In this document: piece after piece, positions 35,150-45,280 of the stretch
Layout: every line of letters begins with the position of its first letter
Numbering within the stretch: position 1 is the stretch's first letter
Source: Rhizomicrobium palustre
GTDB taxonomy: Bacteria > Pseudomonadota > Alphaproteobacteria > Micropepsales > Micropepsaceae
Length of the DNA: 64,000 nucleotides
NCBI RefSeq assembly: GCF_011761565.1
Contig: NZ_JAASRM010000001.1
Span: 3,038,139-3,102,138 of the forward strand
Direction: 5' to 3'
Program-made: the position numbers and the translations under genes
The notes under the pieces: generated by a model
Seen by the model: the letters and a program-made list of their open reading frames with translations, nothing else
What the model was told of the DNA's origin: nothing
Databases searched by the model: none

Positions 35150-38065
35150 CTATTCCGCCCGAAAAGTCCGCTGCCACCAGCCTTTTTTGGGCGGCTGCGG
35201 CGGTTCATTGGATTGGGGCGCGGATTCTTGCGCGGGCGCAGCTTCTGGCTTCTGCGAAACAGACTCACTCTGATTAGACGAGTCTTGCTCCGCCGTGTCG
35301 GCCTTCACCGGCTCAGTTTGAGCAGGCTCAGCTTTAACAGGCTCAGCTTTAACAGGCTCTGGCTTCACAGGTTCAGAGGCAGGCGTAACGGGCTCCACCG
35401 GTGTGGTGTCGACCTCTTCATGCATCAGCGACCAGACCGGCTTGGAGGCGGCATTCGGCGCCGCTTCGATGGCGGGGCGCACCGGCTCGTCGCGGGGCGT
35501 GGTGTCGATCTCATCGACATTGCCGAAACGGTCTTCAAAGAAAGACTTGGCAGGGGCGGGCGCTGCAACGGCTGCGGCCGGAATCTCGGGCGCAACGGCG
35601 TCGCCAGAAATGGCTGCGTCGGCATCCTGAGCTTCGCCTTCGCCAGCTTCGGCGCGCGTCTCATCGTTGAAATCGCGATCACGGCCACCACGGCGGCCAC
35701 GGCGGCGGCGGCGGCGACGGCGCCGTCCTCCCTCACCATTTTCGCCTTCAGCCTGCGGCGCACCGCCAGCTTCCTGGCCTTCGAGCGCGGGTTGATCCTC
35801 GCCATCCTCATCGCCGTCGTCGCCTTCGCTTTCGCTCTGGGCGGCCTGCGGCTGCGTATTCTGGCCATTTTCTGCGCTGCGCGGCTCGCGATCATCGCGG
35901 TCGCGGCCACGCCCGCCACGGCGGCGGCGACGACGACGACGACGGCCATTCTCGCCATCGCCATCACGGCCTTCGCTATCGCGCCCTTCGCGGCTCTCGC
36001 TCTGTTCGAATTCCGCCGGATCGCTGCCCGCTTCGACAGCGGCTTCCATCTCGGCTTCTTCCACAAACTCTTCCGGTTCGGGCTCGGGCGGCGGGGCCAT
36101 ATCGGCAAGCCGCGGACGGGCGGTGGAGGGATCGCGCTGGCCAAAGCGATCGATTTCGAAATCGCCAGCTTTCAAGCCTTCACGCGGCTCGAAATTGATC
36201 ACCACATCGTATTCGGTTTCCAGACGCGCCAGCTCTGCGCGCTTCTGGTTCAGGGTATAGAAGCCGACATCCTGGGCGACATGGACAACCATGCCCTCGC
36301 AGCGCTGCTTCTGGGCCTCTTCTTCCAGGCCGCGCAGCACGCGCAAAGCGGTGGATTCCACCGAACGCACGATGCCTTGGCCGCCGCAATGGGGGCAGGG
36401 GACGGTCGAACCCGCGATCACACCGGCGCGCAGGCGCTGGCGGGACATTTCCAAAAGGCCGAACTGGCTGATCTTGCCGATCTGAATGCGTGCGCGGTCA
36501 TTCTTCACCGCATTATGGAGACGCTTTTCGACCGCGCGATCGTTGCGGTTGTCTTCCATATCGATGAAGTCGATGACGATCAGACCCGCAAGGTCGCGCA
36601 GACGGAGCTGGCGGCCGATTTCGTCGGCAGCTTCCAGGTTGGTCTTGGTCGCGGTGTCTTCGATATTATGTTCGCGCGTGGCGCGGCCCGAGTTCACGTC
36701 GATGGCGACGAGAGCTTCGGTCTGATTGATGACGATATAACCGCCCGATTTCAGCGTCACGGTGGTGGAGAACATCGCATCGAGCTGGGCTTCGATGTGA
36801 TGGCGCTGGAAGAGAGGAACCGGCTCGCGATAAGGCTTCACATTCTTGGCATGGCTGGGCATCAGCATGCGCATGAAGTCTTTGGCGTTGCGGTAGCCTT
36901 CCTCGCCTTCGACCACGACCTCGGTCACGTCCTTGTTGTAAAGGTCGCGGATGGCCCGCTTGATGAGATCGCCTTCCTCATAGACGCAGGAAGGGGCGTT
37001 GGACTGCAGCGTGATCTCACGGATCGTGTCCCAAAGGCGGAGCAGATATTCGTAGTCGCGCTTGATCTCGAGCTTGGTGCGGTTTTCACCCGCGGTGCGG
37101 ATGATCAGGCCCATGCCTTCCGGCAGATCGAGGGCCTGCGCGGCCGCCTTCAAGCGCTTGCGGTCATTGGCATTGGTGATCTTGCGAGAGATGCCGCCAC
37201 CGCGCGGAGTATTGGGCATCAGCACGCAATAACGGCCGGCCAGCGACAGATAGGTGGTCAGGGCGGCGCCTTTGTTGCCGCGCTCTTCCTTCACCACCTG
37301 CACCAGGATGATCTGGCGGCGCTTGATGACTTCTTGGATCTTGTAGTGACGGCGGCGCATCCAGCGCTGGCTCGGGCGCTTGGCGTCCAAAGCTTCGGCG
37401 CGCGGGGTCTTCTCTTCGCCTTCCGGCACGATTTCGGCTTCCACGGCCTCGGCGGCGTCTTCGCCGTTTTCGCTTGCCGCAGCTTCGGCGGTTTCGCTGG
37501 CGGGGGCGTCCTCGTCCGCGCCCTCGCTGGCCGCAGCCTCAGCCGGGGCGTCTTCGGAAGGCTCGCTGGAATCGTGTTCGGACTCTTCGACGATTTCCAC
37601 CACCGCGCGTTCGGCGGGCGGCTCGTTGTCGAGCTCTTCGCCGTTTTCGCTCTCGGCGGTTTCTTCCTCGTCTTCTTCCTCTTCTTCGTCGTCGTCGTCG
37701 GAGGAGGCGTCTTCGCTACCGGCCGGCTTCGCCTTGATCTCGAAGGATTCGATATCGTCTTCCTGGCGCTCGCGCGCTTCGGCTTCCTGATCGGCGAGCA
37801 GGGCGAGGCGGTCGGCGACCGGGATCTGATAGTAGTCGGGGTGGATTTCCGAGAAGGCAAGGAAACCCTGGCGATTTCCGCCATATTCCACGAAGGCAGC
37901 CTGCAACGAGGGCTCTACGCGGGTGACTTTGGCGAGGTAGATATTGCCTTTGAGGGGCCGCTTGGAGGCCGCTTCGAAATCGAATTCTTCAACCTGCTGT
38001 CCGTCCAGGACGACAACGCGTGTCTCCTCCGGGTGGCTGGAATCGATCAACATCCGTTTGGGCAT
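35150..38065 (-). CDS. rne: Ribonuclease E
   Basis: 971 aa. The N-terminal catalytic half has MPKRMLIDSSHPEETRVVVL, an S1 domain (GNIYLAKVTRVEPSLQAAFV) interrupted by a long acidic insert (about residues 108-208, runs of D/E), DNase I-like motifs VAIDVNSGRATRE and LIVIDFIDMEDNRNDRAVEK (the two metal-binding Asp), and the Zn-link VPCPHCGGQG. The C-terminal half is disordered: Arg-rich RNA-binding stretches, acidic linkers and KAEPVKAEP-type repeats, with a short basic end. It cleaves single-stranded RNA in mRNA decay and rRNA/tRNA processing and scaffolds the degradosome. The divergent region to amiC allows a long 5' leader, usual for autoregulated rne. Confidence 0.97.
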   Translation of the reverse strand: MPKRMLIDSSHPEETRVVVLDGQQVEEFDFEAASKRPLKGNIYLAKVTRVEPSLQAAFVEYGGNRQGFLAFSEIHPDYYQIPVADRLALLADQEAEARERQEDDIESFEIKAKPAGSEDASSDDDDEEEEEDEEETAESENGEELDNEPPAERAVVEIVEESEHDSSEPSEDAPAEAAASEGADEDAPASETAEAAASENGEDAAEAVEAEIVPEGEEKTPRAEALDAKRPSQRWMRRRHYKIQEVIKRRQIILVQVVKEERGNKGAALTTYLSLAGRYCVLMPNTPRGGGISRKITNANDRKRLKAAAQALDLPEGMGLIIRTAGENRTKLEIKRDYEYLLRLWDTIREITLQSNAPSCVYEEGDLIKRAIRDLYNKDVTEVVVEGEEGYRNAKDFMRMLMPSHAKNVKPYREPVPLFQRHHIEAQLDAMFSTTVTLKSGGYIVINQTEALVAIDVNSGRATREHNIEDTATKTNLEAADEIGRQLRLRDLAGLIVIDFIDMEDNRNDRAVEKRLHNAVKNDRARIQIGKISQFGLLEMSRQRLRAGVIAGSTVPCPHCGGQGIVRSVESTALRVLRGLEEEAQKQRCEGMVVHVAQDVGFYTLNQKRAELARLETEYDVVINFEPREGLKAGDFEIDRFGQRDPSTARPRLADMAPPPEPEPEEFVEEAEMEAAVEAGSDPAEFEQSESREGRDSEGRDGDGENGRRRRRRRRRGGRGRDRDDREPRSAENGQNTQPQAAQSESEGDDGDEDGEDQPALEGQEAGGAPQAEGENGEGGRRRRRRRRRGRRGGRDRDFNDETRAEAGEGEAQDADAAISGDAVAPEIPAAAVAAPAPAKSFFEDRFGNVDEIDTTPRDEPVRPAIEAAPNAASKPVWSLMHEEVDTTPVEPVTPASEPVKPEPVKAEPVKAEPAQTEPVKADTAEQDSSNQSESVSQKPEAAPAQESAPQSNEPPQPPKKGWWQRTFRAE

Positions 38066-38488
38066 AGAATTCTCCGGGCGGCGCGCTAGGGACGGCCGGA
38101 CGCAGCAGGGCGTCGGCTACCGGCATGGGCCACCATGTTTGGGTAAGTGTTTGCGACCTGCGCGCACCCCGCCGCGGCAGTGCCACGGTCTTTTCGTTAA
38201 GGGTACGGTCCAAGTCGTTCATCTGTTCACATGTACTCGCGAGGCGGCGTCAGCCGCTCAGCTCTCTCGCTGCTCCTTGGCCGTTAAGGCCAATCCGATT
38301 GGCGTCCTCCTCGGACAGCCCCGCCACACTCTGAAGAGCGCGGCACCGACGCAGCATGAAGCAGTTGTAGGTAACCTGCCGGGCTCCGGCAAGTCTCGTC
38401 CCGCCCCCCCGTATCAAATTCCTGATGTGCTAACGAAGCGTAAATGGTTTACATCCAGCTTTCGCGAGCAAAGACCAAAGGCGCAGGC
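38066..38488. other. Divergent region rne / amiC
   Basis: About 420 bp without a supported gene. It should contain both promoters and the rne leader. Several short inverted repeats occur (GCCGTTAAGGC; CGAGGCGGCGTCAGCCGCTC), but I see no known RNA family. The amiC side is AT-richer near 38420-38440 (CTAACGAAGCGTAAATGG). Confidence 0.4.
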
Positions 38489-39835
38489 ATGGGGGGCGTG
38501 AGGAAAATTATCCTGTTGTCCACCATCGGCCTGGTCCTGACGGCCGGGGCGGGGCTGGCGCTGTTCACCTTAAGCGCCGCCCGTGGCCAGGATACCCCCC
38601 AGACGGTGGACGACGTCATCAATAAGGTGCTGCGCGAGCGGGCTCAGGCGCCCGCCCCCGATTCCGCGAAACCACCCGCGGCCCGCGAAGCCGTGGTGAT
38701 GGGCGCGCGCATCGGTGAGCATCAGGACCGCACACGCTTTGTGGTGGAACTCTCCGAACCCATCCCGATGCGGACCTTCACCCTCAATAATCCCAACCGG
38801 GTGGTGATCGATATGCCCTCGGTGCGCTGGCATTTGGAGGGGCCGCCTAAGCCGACCGGCAATGGGGCGGTGCGCTCTTATAGGTATGGCACCTTCCGCC
38901 CTGGCAATGCGCGTTTCGTGATTGACCTGAACGGCCCCGTCAATGTGGCCGAGCCGATGGTCCTGCCGCCCCAGAATGGCAGCGGCTATCGCGTGGTGTT
39001 CGATCTTTTCCCGGTGACACAGGCGAAATTCGATGCCAATGCGGGCTGGCCCGCGGATTTGAAAGCACGCGAACAGGCGGTGCAGATGGCGGCGCTACCC
39101 AAATCGCCGCCCGTACCGCAAACCCGCATCAAGAAAGCGATCATCATCGATGCCGGTCATGGCGGACCGGATTCCGGCACCATCGGTCATGATGGCACCA
39201 TGGAAAAGGATGTCGTTCTCGCCGTGGCGATGAAGCTGCGCGCCACGCTTCTGACCCGTGGCTATACCGTCTACACCACACGCGACAGCGATGTGATCGT
39301 GCCGCTCACTCAGCGCGCGCGCATCGGGCGGGCCTATAAGGCCGATCTCTTCATCTCGATCCATGCCGACTCCAACCCCGACCCCAATGTCTCGGGCCTG
39401 TCGGTCTACACCCTTTCGGAAAAAGGCTCGGATAGGGAAGCGGCCGCGTTGGCACAAAAGGAAAACGCCGCCGACGCGATCAATGGCGTCGATCTCTCGG
39501 GCGATAACTCCGCCGTGGCGCCGATCCTGATCGATCTCGCCCAGCGCGACACCATGAACAAATCTTCACATTTCGCCGAGGGCGCGCTGGCGGAATTGGG
39601 CGCTGTCACCGACATTTTGCCGCGTCAACCGCATCGCTCCGCTGCTTTCGTGGTGCTGAAATCCCCCGATATGCCCTCGGTGCTGATTGAGCTCGGATAT
39701 TTGTCGAACAGCCATGATGCCGCCCAGATGCAATTGGAGTCTTGGCGCGCTAGAGTTGCCCGGGCCATCGCCGCTGCGGTGGACCGCCAATTTGCACCGC
39801 CGTTGGAAGCGGGGGCCAGTTCGCCCACGCCCTAA
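38489..39835 (+). CDS. amiC: N-acetylmuramoyl-L-alanine amidase (AMIN + Amidase_3)
   Basis: 448 aa from ATG 38489; an ATG at 38444 would add 15 residues before the signal. Export signal RKIILLSTIGLVLTAGAGLA. The AMIN domain (residues about 60-180; HQDRTRFVVELSEPIPMRTF, VVIDMPSVRW) targets septal peptidoglycan or TonB-region walls. The zinc amidase domain follows: AIIIDAGHGGPDSGTIGHDG, LFISIHADSNPDPN and SPDMPSVLIELGYLSN (His/Glu ligands). It cuts the amide bond between MurNAc and the stem peptide during daughter-cell separation. The PBP1A gene starts 38 bp later. Confidence 0.95.
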   Translation: MGGVRKIILLSTIGLVLTAGAGLALFTLSAARGQDTPQTVDDVINKVLRERAQAPAPDSAKPPAAREAVVMGARIGEHQDRTRFVVELSEPIPMRTFTLNNPNRVVIDMPSVRWHLEGPPKPTGNGAVRSYRYGTFRPGNARFVIDLNGPVNVAEPMVLPPQNGSGYRVVFDLFPVTQAKFDANAGWPADLKAREQAVQMAALPKSPPVPQTRIKKAIIIDAGHGGPDSGTIGHDGTMEKDVVLAVAMKLRATLLTRGYTVYTTRDSDVIVPLTQRARIGRAYKADLFISIHADSNPDPNVSGLSVYTLSEKGSDREAAALAQKENAADAINGVDLSGDNSAVAPILIDLAQRDTMNKSSHFAEGALAELGAVTDILPRQPHRSAAFVVLKSPDMPSVLIELGYLSNSHDAAQMQLESWRARVARAIAAAVDRQFAPPLEAGASSPTP

Positions 39836-39873
39836 CGCTTCGCCGCAGACGAGTAGAGTTCGCAAAGCTTCCC

Positions 39874-42555
39874 ATGAGCGACACGCAAGACGAATTTCCC
39901 CAGCGCCGATCAAGCCAACAGCCGCGCCAGCCTGGACGGGCCACGGCGCGGCCGGAAGAGCCGTGGGATCTGCCGCCGCCGGATGGTTTTGGCGCGCGCC
40001 ATGCTGAGGGCGGCGAGGGCGAAGAGTTCGATTTCAGCGCTTATGACGAAGCTCCTCCGCCGCCAAAAAAAGGTGGCCGGGGCGGTAATGGCGGTGGCGG
40101 CGGTAAAGGTTTTAAGAAGCCCTGGCTGCATAAGCTCGCGATCTATGCCGCGCTTGGTGCGGGCGTCTTTATCGGCGTCATCGTGCTCAGCGTCATGGGC
40201 TGGATCTGGTGGGTCACGCGCGATCTTCCCAGCGTCAAGGATTTGCAGAATTACACCCCGCCGGTGACGACCCGCGTCTATGCCGGTGACGGCACGCTTT
40301 TGGGCGAATATGCCCGCGAGCGGCGCGTGTTCGTGCCTATCGCCTTTGTGCCGAAGCTGGTGATCAACGCCTTCACCTCGGCGGAAGACCGCAATTTCTA
40401 CAGCCATCCGGGTATTGATCCGTCGGGCATGCTGCGCGCCGCGATCAAGGACATCGGCAAGGTCATGGTCGGTCAGCGCCCGCATGGCGCCTCCACCATC
40501 ACCCAGCAGGTGGCGCGTACCTTCAAGCTCAATGCCGATGTGAAGATGGCGCGTAAGTTTCGCGAAATCTTCCTCGCCATGCGGCTGGAGTCGACCTACT
40601 CGAAGGACAAGATCCTCGAGCTCTATCTGAACCAGATCAATCTCGGCCAGAACTCCTATGGTGTCGGCGCTGCGGCGCTGAATTATTTCGGCAAGTCTTT
40701 AGGTGATCTCACCATCTCCGAAGCCGCCTTCCTTGCCGCTTTGCCGAAGGCCCCCAGCCATTACGATCCGCGCTTTCACCCTGAAGCGGCCCGCGACCGC
40801 CGCAACTGGGTGATCGGCCAGATGGAAGAGAATGGCTATATCACCCATGAGCAGGCCGAAGCCGCCAAGGCGGAGCCGCTCAATGCGAGCAATCGCCCGC
40901 TCGGCAGCCAGACGCAAGACGCCAACTACTTCGTCGAAGAAGTCCGCCGCCAGCTTTACACCCGCTATGGCGGCAACCAGCTTTACGACAACGGCCTGCA
41001 AGTGCGCGCCTCGCTCGACACGCGGTTGCAGAACTACGCTGTGAACGCGCTACGTATGGGCTTGGTGCGCTATGACCGCCGCCATGGCTGGCGCGGCGCG
41101 ACCAAGACTCTCGATGTCTCCGGCGATTGGAAGACAGCGCTCAAAGGCCTCGGCAATCATTCGGGTATCGAGACCTGGGACACCGCGGTGGTGCTCGGCT
41201 ATCGCGCCGATAAATCCGTCCGCATCGGGCTTGTGAGTGGACAGGAAGCCTCCATCCCGTTCAAGGAGCTGGCTTGGGCGCGCCCAGAGCTGAAGAACGC
41301 CGAAGTCGGCGCGTCACCGGCCAAACCGCAAGATGCGCTCAAGATCGGTGATGTGATCTATGTCGAGCCGGTCGATAGCCATGGCAATTTTGGCCTGCGC
41401 CAAGTGCCGGAGGTGAATGGCGGTATTGTCGCGCTCGATCCGCATACGGGGCGCGTGCTCGCGCTCTCGGGCGGCTTCTCGTATGAATCCAGCCAATATG
41501 ACCGCGCCATGCAGGCGCTGCGTCAGCCGGGGTCGACCTTCAAGCCCTTCGTCTATGCCGCCGCGCTCGACAACGGCTTCACCCCCGTCGCCAAAGTGCT
41601 GGATGCGCCCTTCTGCATGCAGCAGGGGCCGGGCATGCCAATGTGGTGTCCGGAAAACTTCGAGAAGCACTTCATCGGCCTGGCCACGCTGCGCCGCGGT
41701 ATTGTGCTCTCCAAAAACCTGATGACCGTGCGTCTCGCGCAAGCCGTCGGCATGGACAAGATCACGCCCATCGCCGAGCGCTTCGGGGTCTATAACAAGC
41801 TCGATCCCTTACTCGCCAATGCGCTGGGGTCCACCGGCACGACGCTTCTTCGCATGACCACCGGCTTTGCCGAGTTCGTCAATGGCGGCAAGAAGATCAC
41901 GCCCTCGCTGGTCGATCAGATTCAGGATCGCGACGGCAAGACCATCTGGCGTCACGACGATCGCAAATGCGAGGGCTGCAACAGCCCCGACTGGAACAAT
42001 CAGGCCGAGCCGCTTCTGGAAGACAAGCGCGAGCAGATCATGGACCCGCGCACGGCCTATCAGATCGTCTCCATGCTGCAAGGCGTGGTGCAATACGGCA
42101 CGGGCGCGAGTGTTTCGGTCATCGGCAAGCCGATCGCGGGCAAGACCGGTACCTCGAACGATAGCCGCGATGTCTGGTTCATCGGCTTCTCCCCTGATCT
42201 GGCGGCAGGTGTGTATGTCGGCTTTGACAATCCGCGCACGCTGGGGCAGCGCGAGCAGGGCGCCACGGTGGCGGCTCCGATCTTCCGCGACTTCATGAAG
42301 GGCGCGCTGGAAACCAAACCCGCCACGCCCTTCCGCGTGCCGCCGGGCATCGAGCTTATTCCGGTGGACCGCTTGACCGGCAATCTCGTGCCCGCGGGCA
42401 CGCCGGGCTCTATCCAGGAAGCCTTCAAGGCTGGCACCGCGCCGGGTGAGCCGGGCGCCGCGCCGACCATGGTGATCGGTGGCGATCAGCCCGCCACCAC
42501 CGCCACGCAAGGCCAAGCCCCCGGTGTGGAGCAGGGAACAGGCGGGCTCTACTAA
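39874..42555 (+). CDS. mrcA: Penicillin-binding protein 1A (bifunctional transglycosylase/transpeptidase)
   Basis: 893 aa. A Pro/Gly-rich cytoplasmic tail (1-85), one membrane helix (about 88-115), then the GT51 domain with the catalytic Glu in FTSAEDRNFYSHPGIDPSG and HGASTITQQVARTFKL. An inserted OB-like region precedes the transpeptidase domain with QPGSTFKPF (Ser554, Lys557), the SKN motif (VLSKNLMTV) and GKTGTSNDSRDVWFIGFS. Cys residues CMQQGPGMPMWCPEN and RKCEGCNSP may form disulfides. The ADPF-type tail is a disordered Pro/Ala/Gly stretch. It polymerises and crosslinks peptidoglycan, functionally matched with the upstream amidase. Confidence 0.97.
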   Translation: MSDTQDEFPQRRSSQQPRQPGRATARPEEPWDLPPPDGFGARHAEGGEGEEFDFSAYDEAPPPPKKGGRGGNGGGGGKGFKKPWLHKLAIYAALGAGVFIGVIVLSVMGWIWWVTRDLPSVKDLQNYTPPVTTRVYAGDGTLLGEYARERRVFVPIAFVPKLVINAFTSAEDRNFYSHPGIDPSGMLRAAIKDIGKVMVGQRPHGASTITQQVARTFKLNADVKMARKFREIFLAMRLESTYSKDKILELYLNQINLGQNSYGVGAAALNYFGKSLGDLTISEAAFLAALPKAPSHYDPRFHPEAARDRRNWVIGQMEENGYITHEQAEAAKAEPLNASNRPLGSQTQDANYFVEEVRRQLYTRYGGNQLYDNGLQVRASLDTRLQNYAVNALRMGLVRYDRRHGWRGATKTLDVSGDWKTALKGLGNHSGIETWDTAVVLGYRADKSVRIGLVSGQEASIPFKELAWARPELKNAEVGASPAKPQDALKIGDVIYVEPVDSHGNFGLRQVPEVNGGIVALDPHTGRVLALSGGFSYESSQYDRAMQALRQPGSTFKPFVYAAALDNGFTPVAKVLDAPFCMQQGPGMPMWCPENFEKHFIGLATLRRGIVLSKNLMTVRLAQAVGMDKITPIAERFGVYNKLDPLLANALGSTGTTLLRMTTGFAEFVNGGKKITPSLVDQIQDRDGKTIWRHDDRKCEGCNSPDWNNQAEPLLEDKREQIMDPRTAYQIVSMLQGVVQYGTGASVSVIGKPIAGKTGTSNDSRDVWFIGFSPDLAAGVYVGFDNPRTLGQREQGATVAAPIFRDFMKGALETKPATPFRVPPGIELIPVDRLTGNLVPAGTPGSIQEAFKAGTAPGEPGAAPTMVIGGDQPATTATQGQAPGVEQGTGGLY

Positions 42556-42581
42556 GCTTTTGACTCCGGACCGGAGCCGAT

Positions 42582-44411
42582 ATGAGCCTTGATGATTGCG
42601 ACAGCGCGAAGAAGCCTTCTGGAGCGGGGCTTCTTCGCCGCGTCTTCAGGATATTTGCTACGCGCCGTCTGTTTCGCGCCAGCGAGCTTGCGCAGATTTT
42701 CCTCTGTGCCGTGCTGGGCGCGGTTGTGGGGGTGGTGATCTATCTCTTGCGCGAAGCGGTAGTGAATTTTCACCGTCTGAGTTTCGATCTGCCCGCGGGC
42801 GCGCTCCTCAGCACCGGCCAGCATGTCTCCGAATTCCGCTTGATGCTGGTGCCGCTTCTGGGCGGCTTGGCGCTCGGATTTTTCCGTCATGCAGCGCGGC
42901 GGCGCTCCGCCGAGATCATCGATCCCATCGAAGCCAATGCGCTTTATGGCGGGCGCATGTCCTTTCGCGATTCCATCCGTCTCGCGCTCACCACCATGCT
43001 GTCCAACGCTTCGGGCGCCTCACTCGGCATGGAGGCGGGCTATACCCAGCTTGGTGCTGGTTTCTATTCCATGGTCGGGCGCAAGTTCCGCCTGCGCCGT
43101 GCCGATTTGCGCGTCTTCGTCACCGCGGGAGCTGGGGCTGCGATTTCTGCTGCCTTCAATGCACCGCTGGCAGGGGCGTTTTATGGCTTCGAGCTGATCC
43201 AAGGCGGCTACACCACACGCGCGCTGGCGCAAGTGGCGGTGGCTTGCATTTGCTCGGTGCTGGTCGCCCAAGCCTTGAGCCCGGAAGGGGTGCTGTTTGT
43301 GGTGCCGCAAGGCGCTGCGCTCACCCCGCTCAGCTATTATCTCTTCGCCGGAATGGGCTTTTTGGCGGCGGGGATCGCGGTGCTCGCCATGCGCAGCGTC
43401 ACCTGGACGGAGAAGGCCCTGCGCGCGCTTCCCGAATGGACGCGCCCGGCCATTGGCGGCTTTGCGGTGTCGTTGATTGCTTTAGCCTATCCCCAAGTGC
43501 TCGGCAGCGGGCACGGCGCCATTCAATTCCACTTCGACAGCACCATGCCCTGGCTGTTTCTGGCGGCGCTGCTCTTTGCCAAACTTTTTGCCTCCGCCAT
43601 TTCGGTCGGTTCGGGTTTCCGCGGCGGGCTCTTCAGCTCGTCCTTGTTTCTCGGCGCCTTGTTCGGTGCGCTGTTCGTGCAGATCGCAGGATTGATCTAT
43701 GCGCCGCTTTTGGCTGAGCGTTCCGCTTTCATGTTGGCGGGCATGGGGGCGGTTGCGGCAGGCATTATTGGCGCGCCTTTGACCATGGTCTTTCTCACCT
43801 TGGAAGCCACTGGCGATTTTGCGCTCACGGCGGGCGTGCTGCTCTCAGTGATCATCTCGGCCACCATTGTGCGCCTGTCTTTCGGCTATTCCTTTTCCAC
43901 CTGGCGCTTCCATCAGCGCGGTCTCGCCATCCGCAGTGCCCATGATGTGGGCTGGATATCCGAGCTTTCCGTCGGACGGTTGATGCGTTCCGATCCCAAA
44001 GTGGTAACGGCGGATACCTCGCTCAGGGCGTTACGCGAGCTTTTTCCGCCGGGCAGTACCAAGCGCCTCTATGTCATCGACAAGGCGGGCCATTACGCCG
44101 GGCGCATCGATATCCTGGAAGCGCATGATCCTTCCATCGACGATGCCTTGCCGGGGTTGGTGGCCGGTGATCTTGCGATGGACAATAAGCTCTATCTTTT
44201 GCCGGGGTTGAATTTGCGCGATGCGCTGATCCGATTTGAAGATAGCCAGAGCGACAGCCTGCCGGTGCTGGCCTCCGAGACAGATTTGCGTCCCATCGGA
44301 TATCTCACTGAAGCCTATGCCTTGAAGCGCTACACTCAGGAGTTGGAACGCATCAGAGGCGAAGAAACCGGCAGTGATCTATATTCTCTCGGCCAGACCT
44401 CGCAGGGGTAA
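42582..44411 (+). CDS. ClC-family chloride channel/antiporter with CBS domains
   Basis: 609 aa. About ten to twelve membrane helices (residues 35-450) carry the ClC signatures in modified form: ASLGMEAGYTQLGAGFYSMV, where the gating Glu of the usual GREGP motif is kept but GREGP itself is not; GSGHGAIQFHFDS; and GSGFRGGLFSSSLFLGALFG. A cytoplasmic pair of CBS domains follows (RLMRSDPKVVTADTSLRALR; SDSLPVLASETDLRPIGYLT). It moves Cl- or other anions, probably with H+ exchange. Its last codons (LERIRGEETGSDLYSLGQ) are partly duplicated at 45281-45345, showing that a local duplication started in this gene. Confidence 0.9.
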   Translation: MSLDDCDSAKKPSGAGLLRRVFRIFATRRLFRASELAQIFLCAVLGAVVGVVIYLLREAVVNFHRLSFDLPAGALLSTGQHVSEFRLMLVPLLGGLALGFFRHAARRRSAEIIDPIEANALYGGRMSFRDSIRLALTTMLSNASGASLGMEAGYTQLGAGFYSMVGRKFRLRRADLRVFVTAGAGAAISAAFNAPLAGAFYGFELIQGGYTTRALAQVAVACICSVLVAQALSPEGVLFVVPQGAALTPLSYYLFAGMGFLAAGIAVLAMRSVTWTEKALRALPEWTRPAIGGFAVSLIALAYPQVLGSGHGAIQFHFDSTMPWLFLAALLFAKLFASAISVGSGFRGGLFSSSLFLGALFGALFVQIAGLIYAPLLAERSAFMLAGMGAVAAGIIGAPLTMVFLTLEATGDFALTAGVLLSVIISATIVRLSFGYSFSTWRFHQRGLAIRSAHDVGWISELSVGRLMRSDPKVVTADTSLRALRELFPPGSTKRLYVIDKAGHYAGRIDILEAHDPSIDDALPGLVAGDLAMDNKLYLLPGLNLRDALIRFEDSQSDSLPVLASETDLRPIGYLTEAYALKRYTQELERIRGEETGSDLYSLGQTSQG

Positions 44412-44512
44412 TGCGGAAATTGCACATGCACCGTTTGGCTCTAGTCTTGGTGTAAGGCGGCGTTAATCCGGCTCGCTTATTTTGCGCTGCAGCAACGCCG
44501 GGCGTCATTTTC

Positions 44513-44842
44513 ATGCGCAATGGTCTTTATCGCTCCTGGTTCAAAGGGCCCTTTGCTCAAGGCTGTTCCGCGATCATTCTTCTGGATGGAAGAGCCATCG
44601 CAAGCGATCCCGGCCACAGCTATATCGGCGATTTCACAGATGTCGGCGGGCATTTTCATGCCGAGGTGAAGGCGAAGCGGCACACCCGCCTGAAACTCCC
44701 CGCCGCCATGGCCGATCTCGACGCGTTCACAATCATCTGCGACGGCCCCTCCGCGCAAGAGACTGCCACGCTCACCTGTGTTGTGCCAGAAGCGCCCGGC
44801 AACGAGGTGGAAATCAAGCTGATGTGGGTGAGTGAGATCTGA
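44513..44842 (+). CDS. GrlR-family small protein, copy A
   Basis: 109 aa. MRNGLYRSWFKGP, GCSAIILLDGRAIASD, SYIGDFTDVGGHFHAEVKAK and RHTRLKLP follow the GrlR fold pattern (MRDGLYRVxF.., GxxVVLxDGxxxGGD, YxGxY, RHxxG), a small beta-barrel related to lipocalins. GrlR in enteropathogenic E. coli inhibits the LEE activator GrlA, but most family members lie outside secretion loci and have no known role. No GrlA or type III secretion gene is here. It is 2 bp upstream of copy B, so both are likely one transcript. Near-identical to copy A' at 45452. Confidence 0.7.
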   Translation: MRNGLYRSWFKGPFAQGCSAIILLDGRAIASDPGHSYIGDFTDVGGHFHAEVKAKRHTRLKLPAAMADLDAFTIICDGPSAQETATLTCVVPEAPGNEVEIKLMWVSEI

Positions 44843-44844
44843 TC

Positions 44845-45174
44845 ATGCGCGATGGTTTCTATCGGCTGCAATATGAAACGGGTGCGGTCACCGGCAGTGG
44901 GGTGATGGCTTTTCACGAAGGTGTTTTGTCCGGCTGCAGCCCTTATTATTTCATGCACGGCACCTTCAAGAAAAAGGGCAATAGCCTCGAAGGTATCATC
45001 GAGTTCGAGCGGCACACCGAGCGGCCAAATCAGGATCCTTCTGTGCCGCGCGAATTCACGATCCGCATTTCAGGACTTTGCGGCGCCAATTACGGCCAGT
45101 TCGTGTTTTCGAGCCCCGATGGGCCGCATCTCAAAGGCAGTGCCAAATTCACTTGGCTCGGCGCGTATCAATAG
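44845..45174 (+). CDS. GrlR-family small protein, copy B
   Basis: 109 aa. MRDGFYRLQYETGAVTGSGV, MAFHEGVLSGCSPYYFMHGT and FKKKGNSLEGIIEFERHTER fit the GrlR pattern more closely than copy A does. It is a soluble cytoplasmic beta-rich protein of unknown role. It is paired with copy A, 2 bp apart. A heavily decayed copy lies at 45781-45903, after copy A', so an A-B pair was duplicated and the second B was lost. Confidence 0.7.
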   Translation: MRDGFYRLQYETGAVTGSGVMAFHEGVLSGCSPYYFMHGTFKKKGNSLEGIIEFERHTERPNQDPSVPREFTIRISGLCGANYGQFVFSSPDGPHLKGSAKFTWLGAYQ

Positions 45175-45280
45175 AGAGCCAGCGTTTCGCGCATTGATGC
45201 GTGCTTGTTGTGCTGTAGCGCTTGAGGCTTCGGCGCGACGGTTGCGGTGAATACGCATTTTCCAACCAGCAACACGAGTG

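Noticed and set aside
33953-38089. A 1378-codon forward open frame
   Set aside because: It is the antisense of the 327-aa gene and rne. Its translation is low-complexity His/Arg/Gly/Phe without motifs, while the reverse strand gives a clear RNase E. GC-rich codon use keeps such shadows open.
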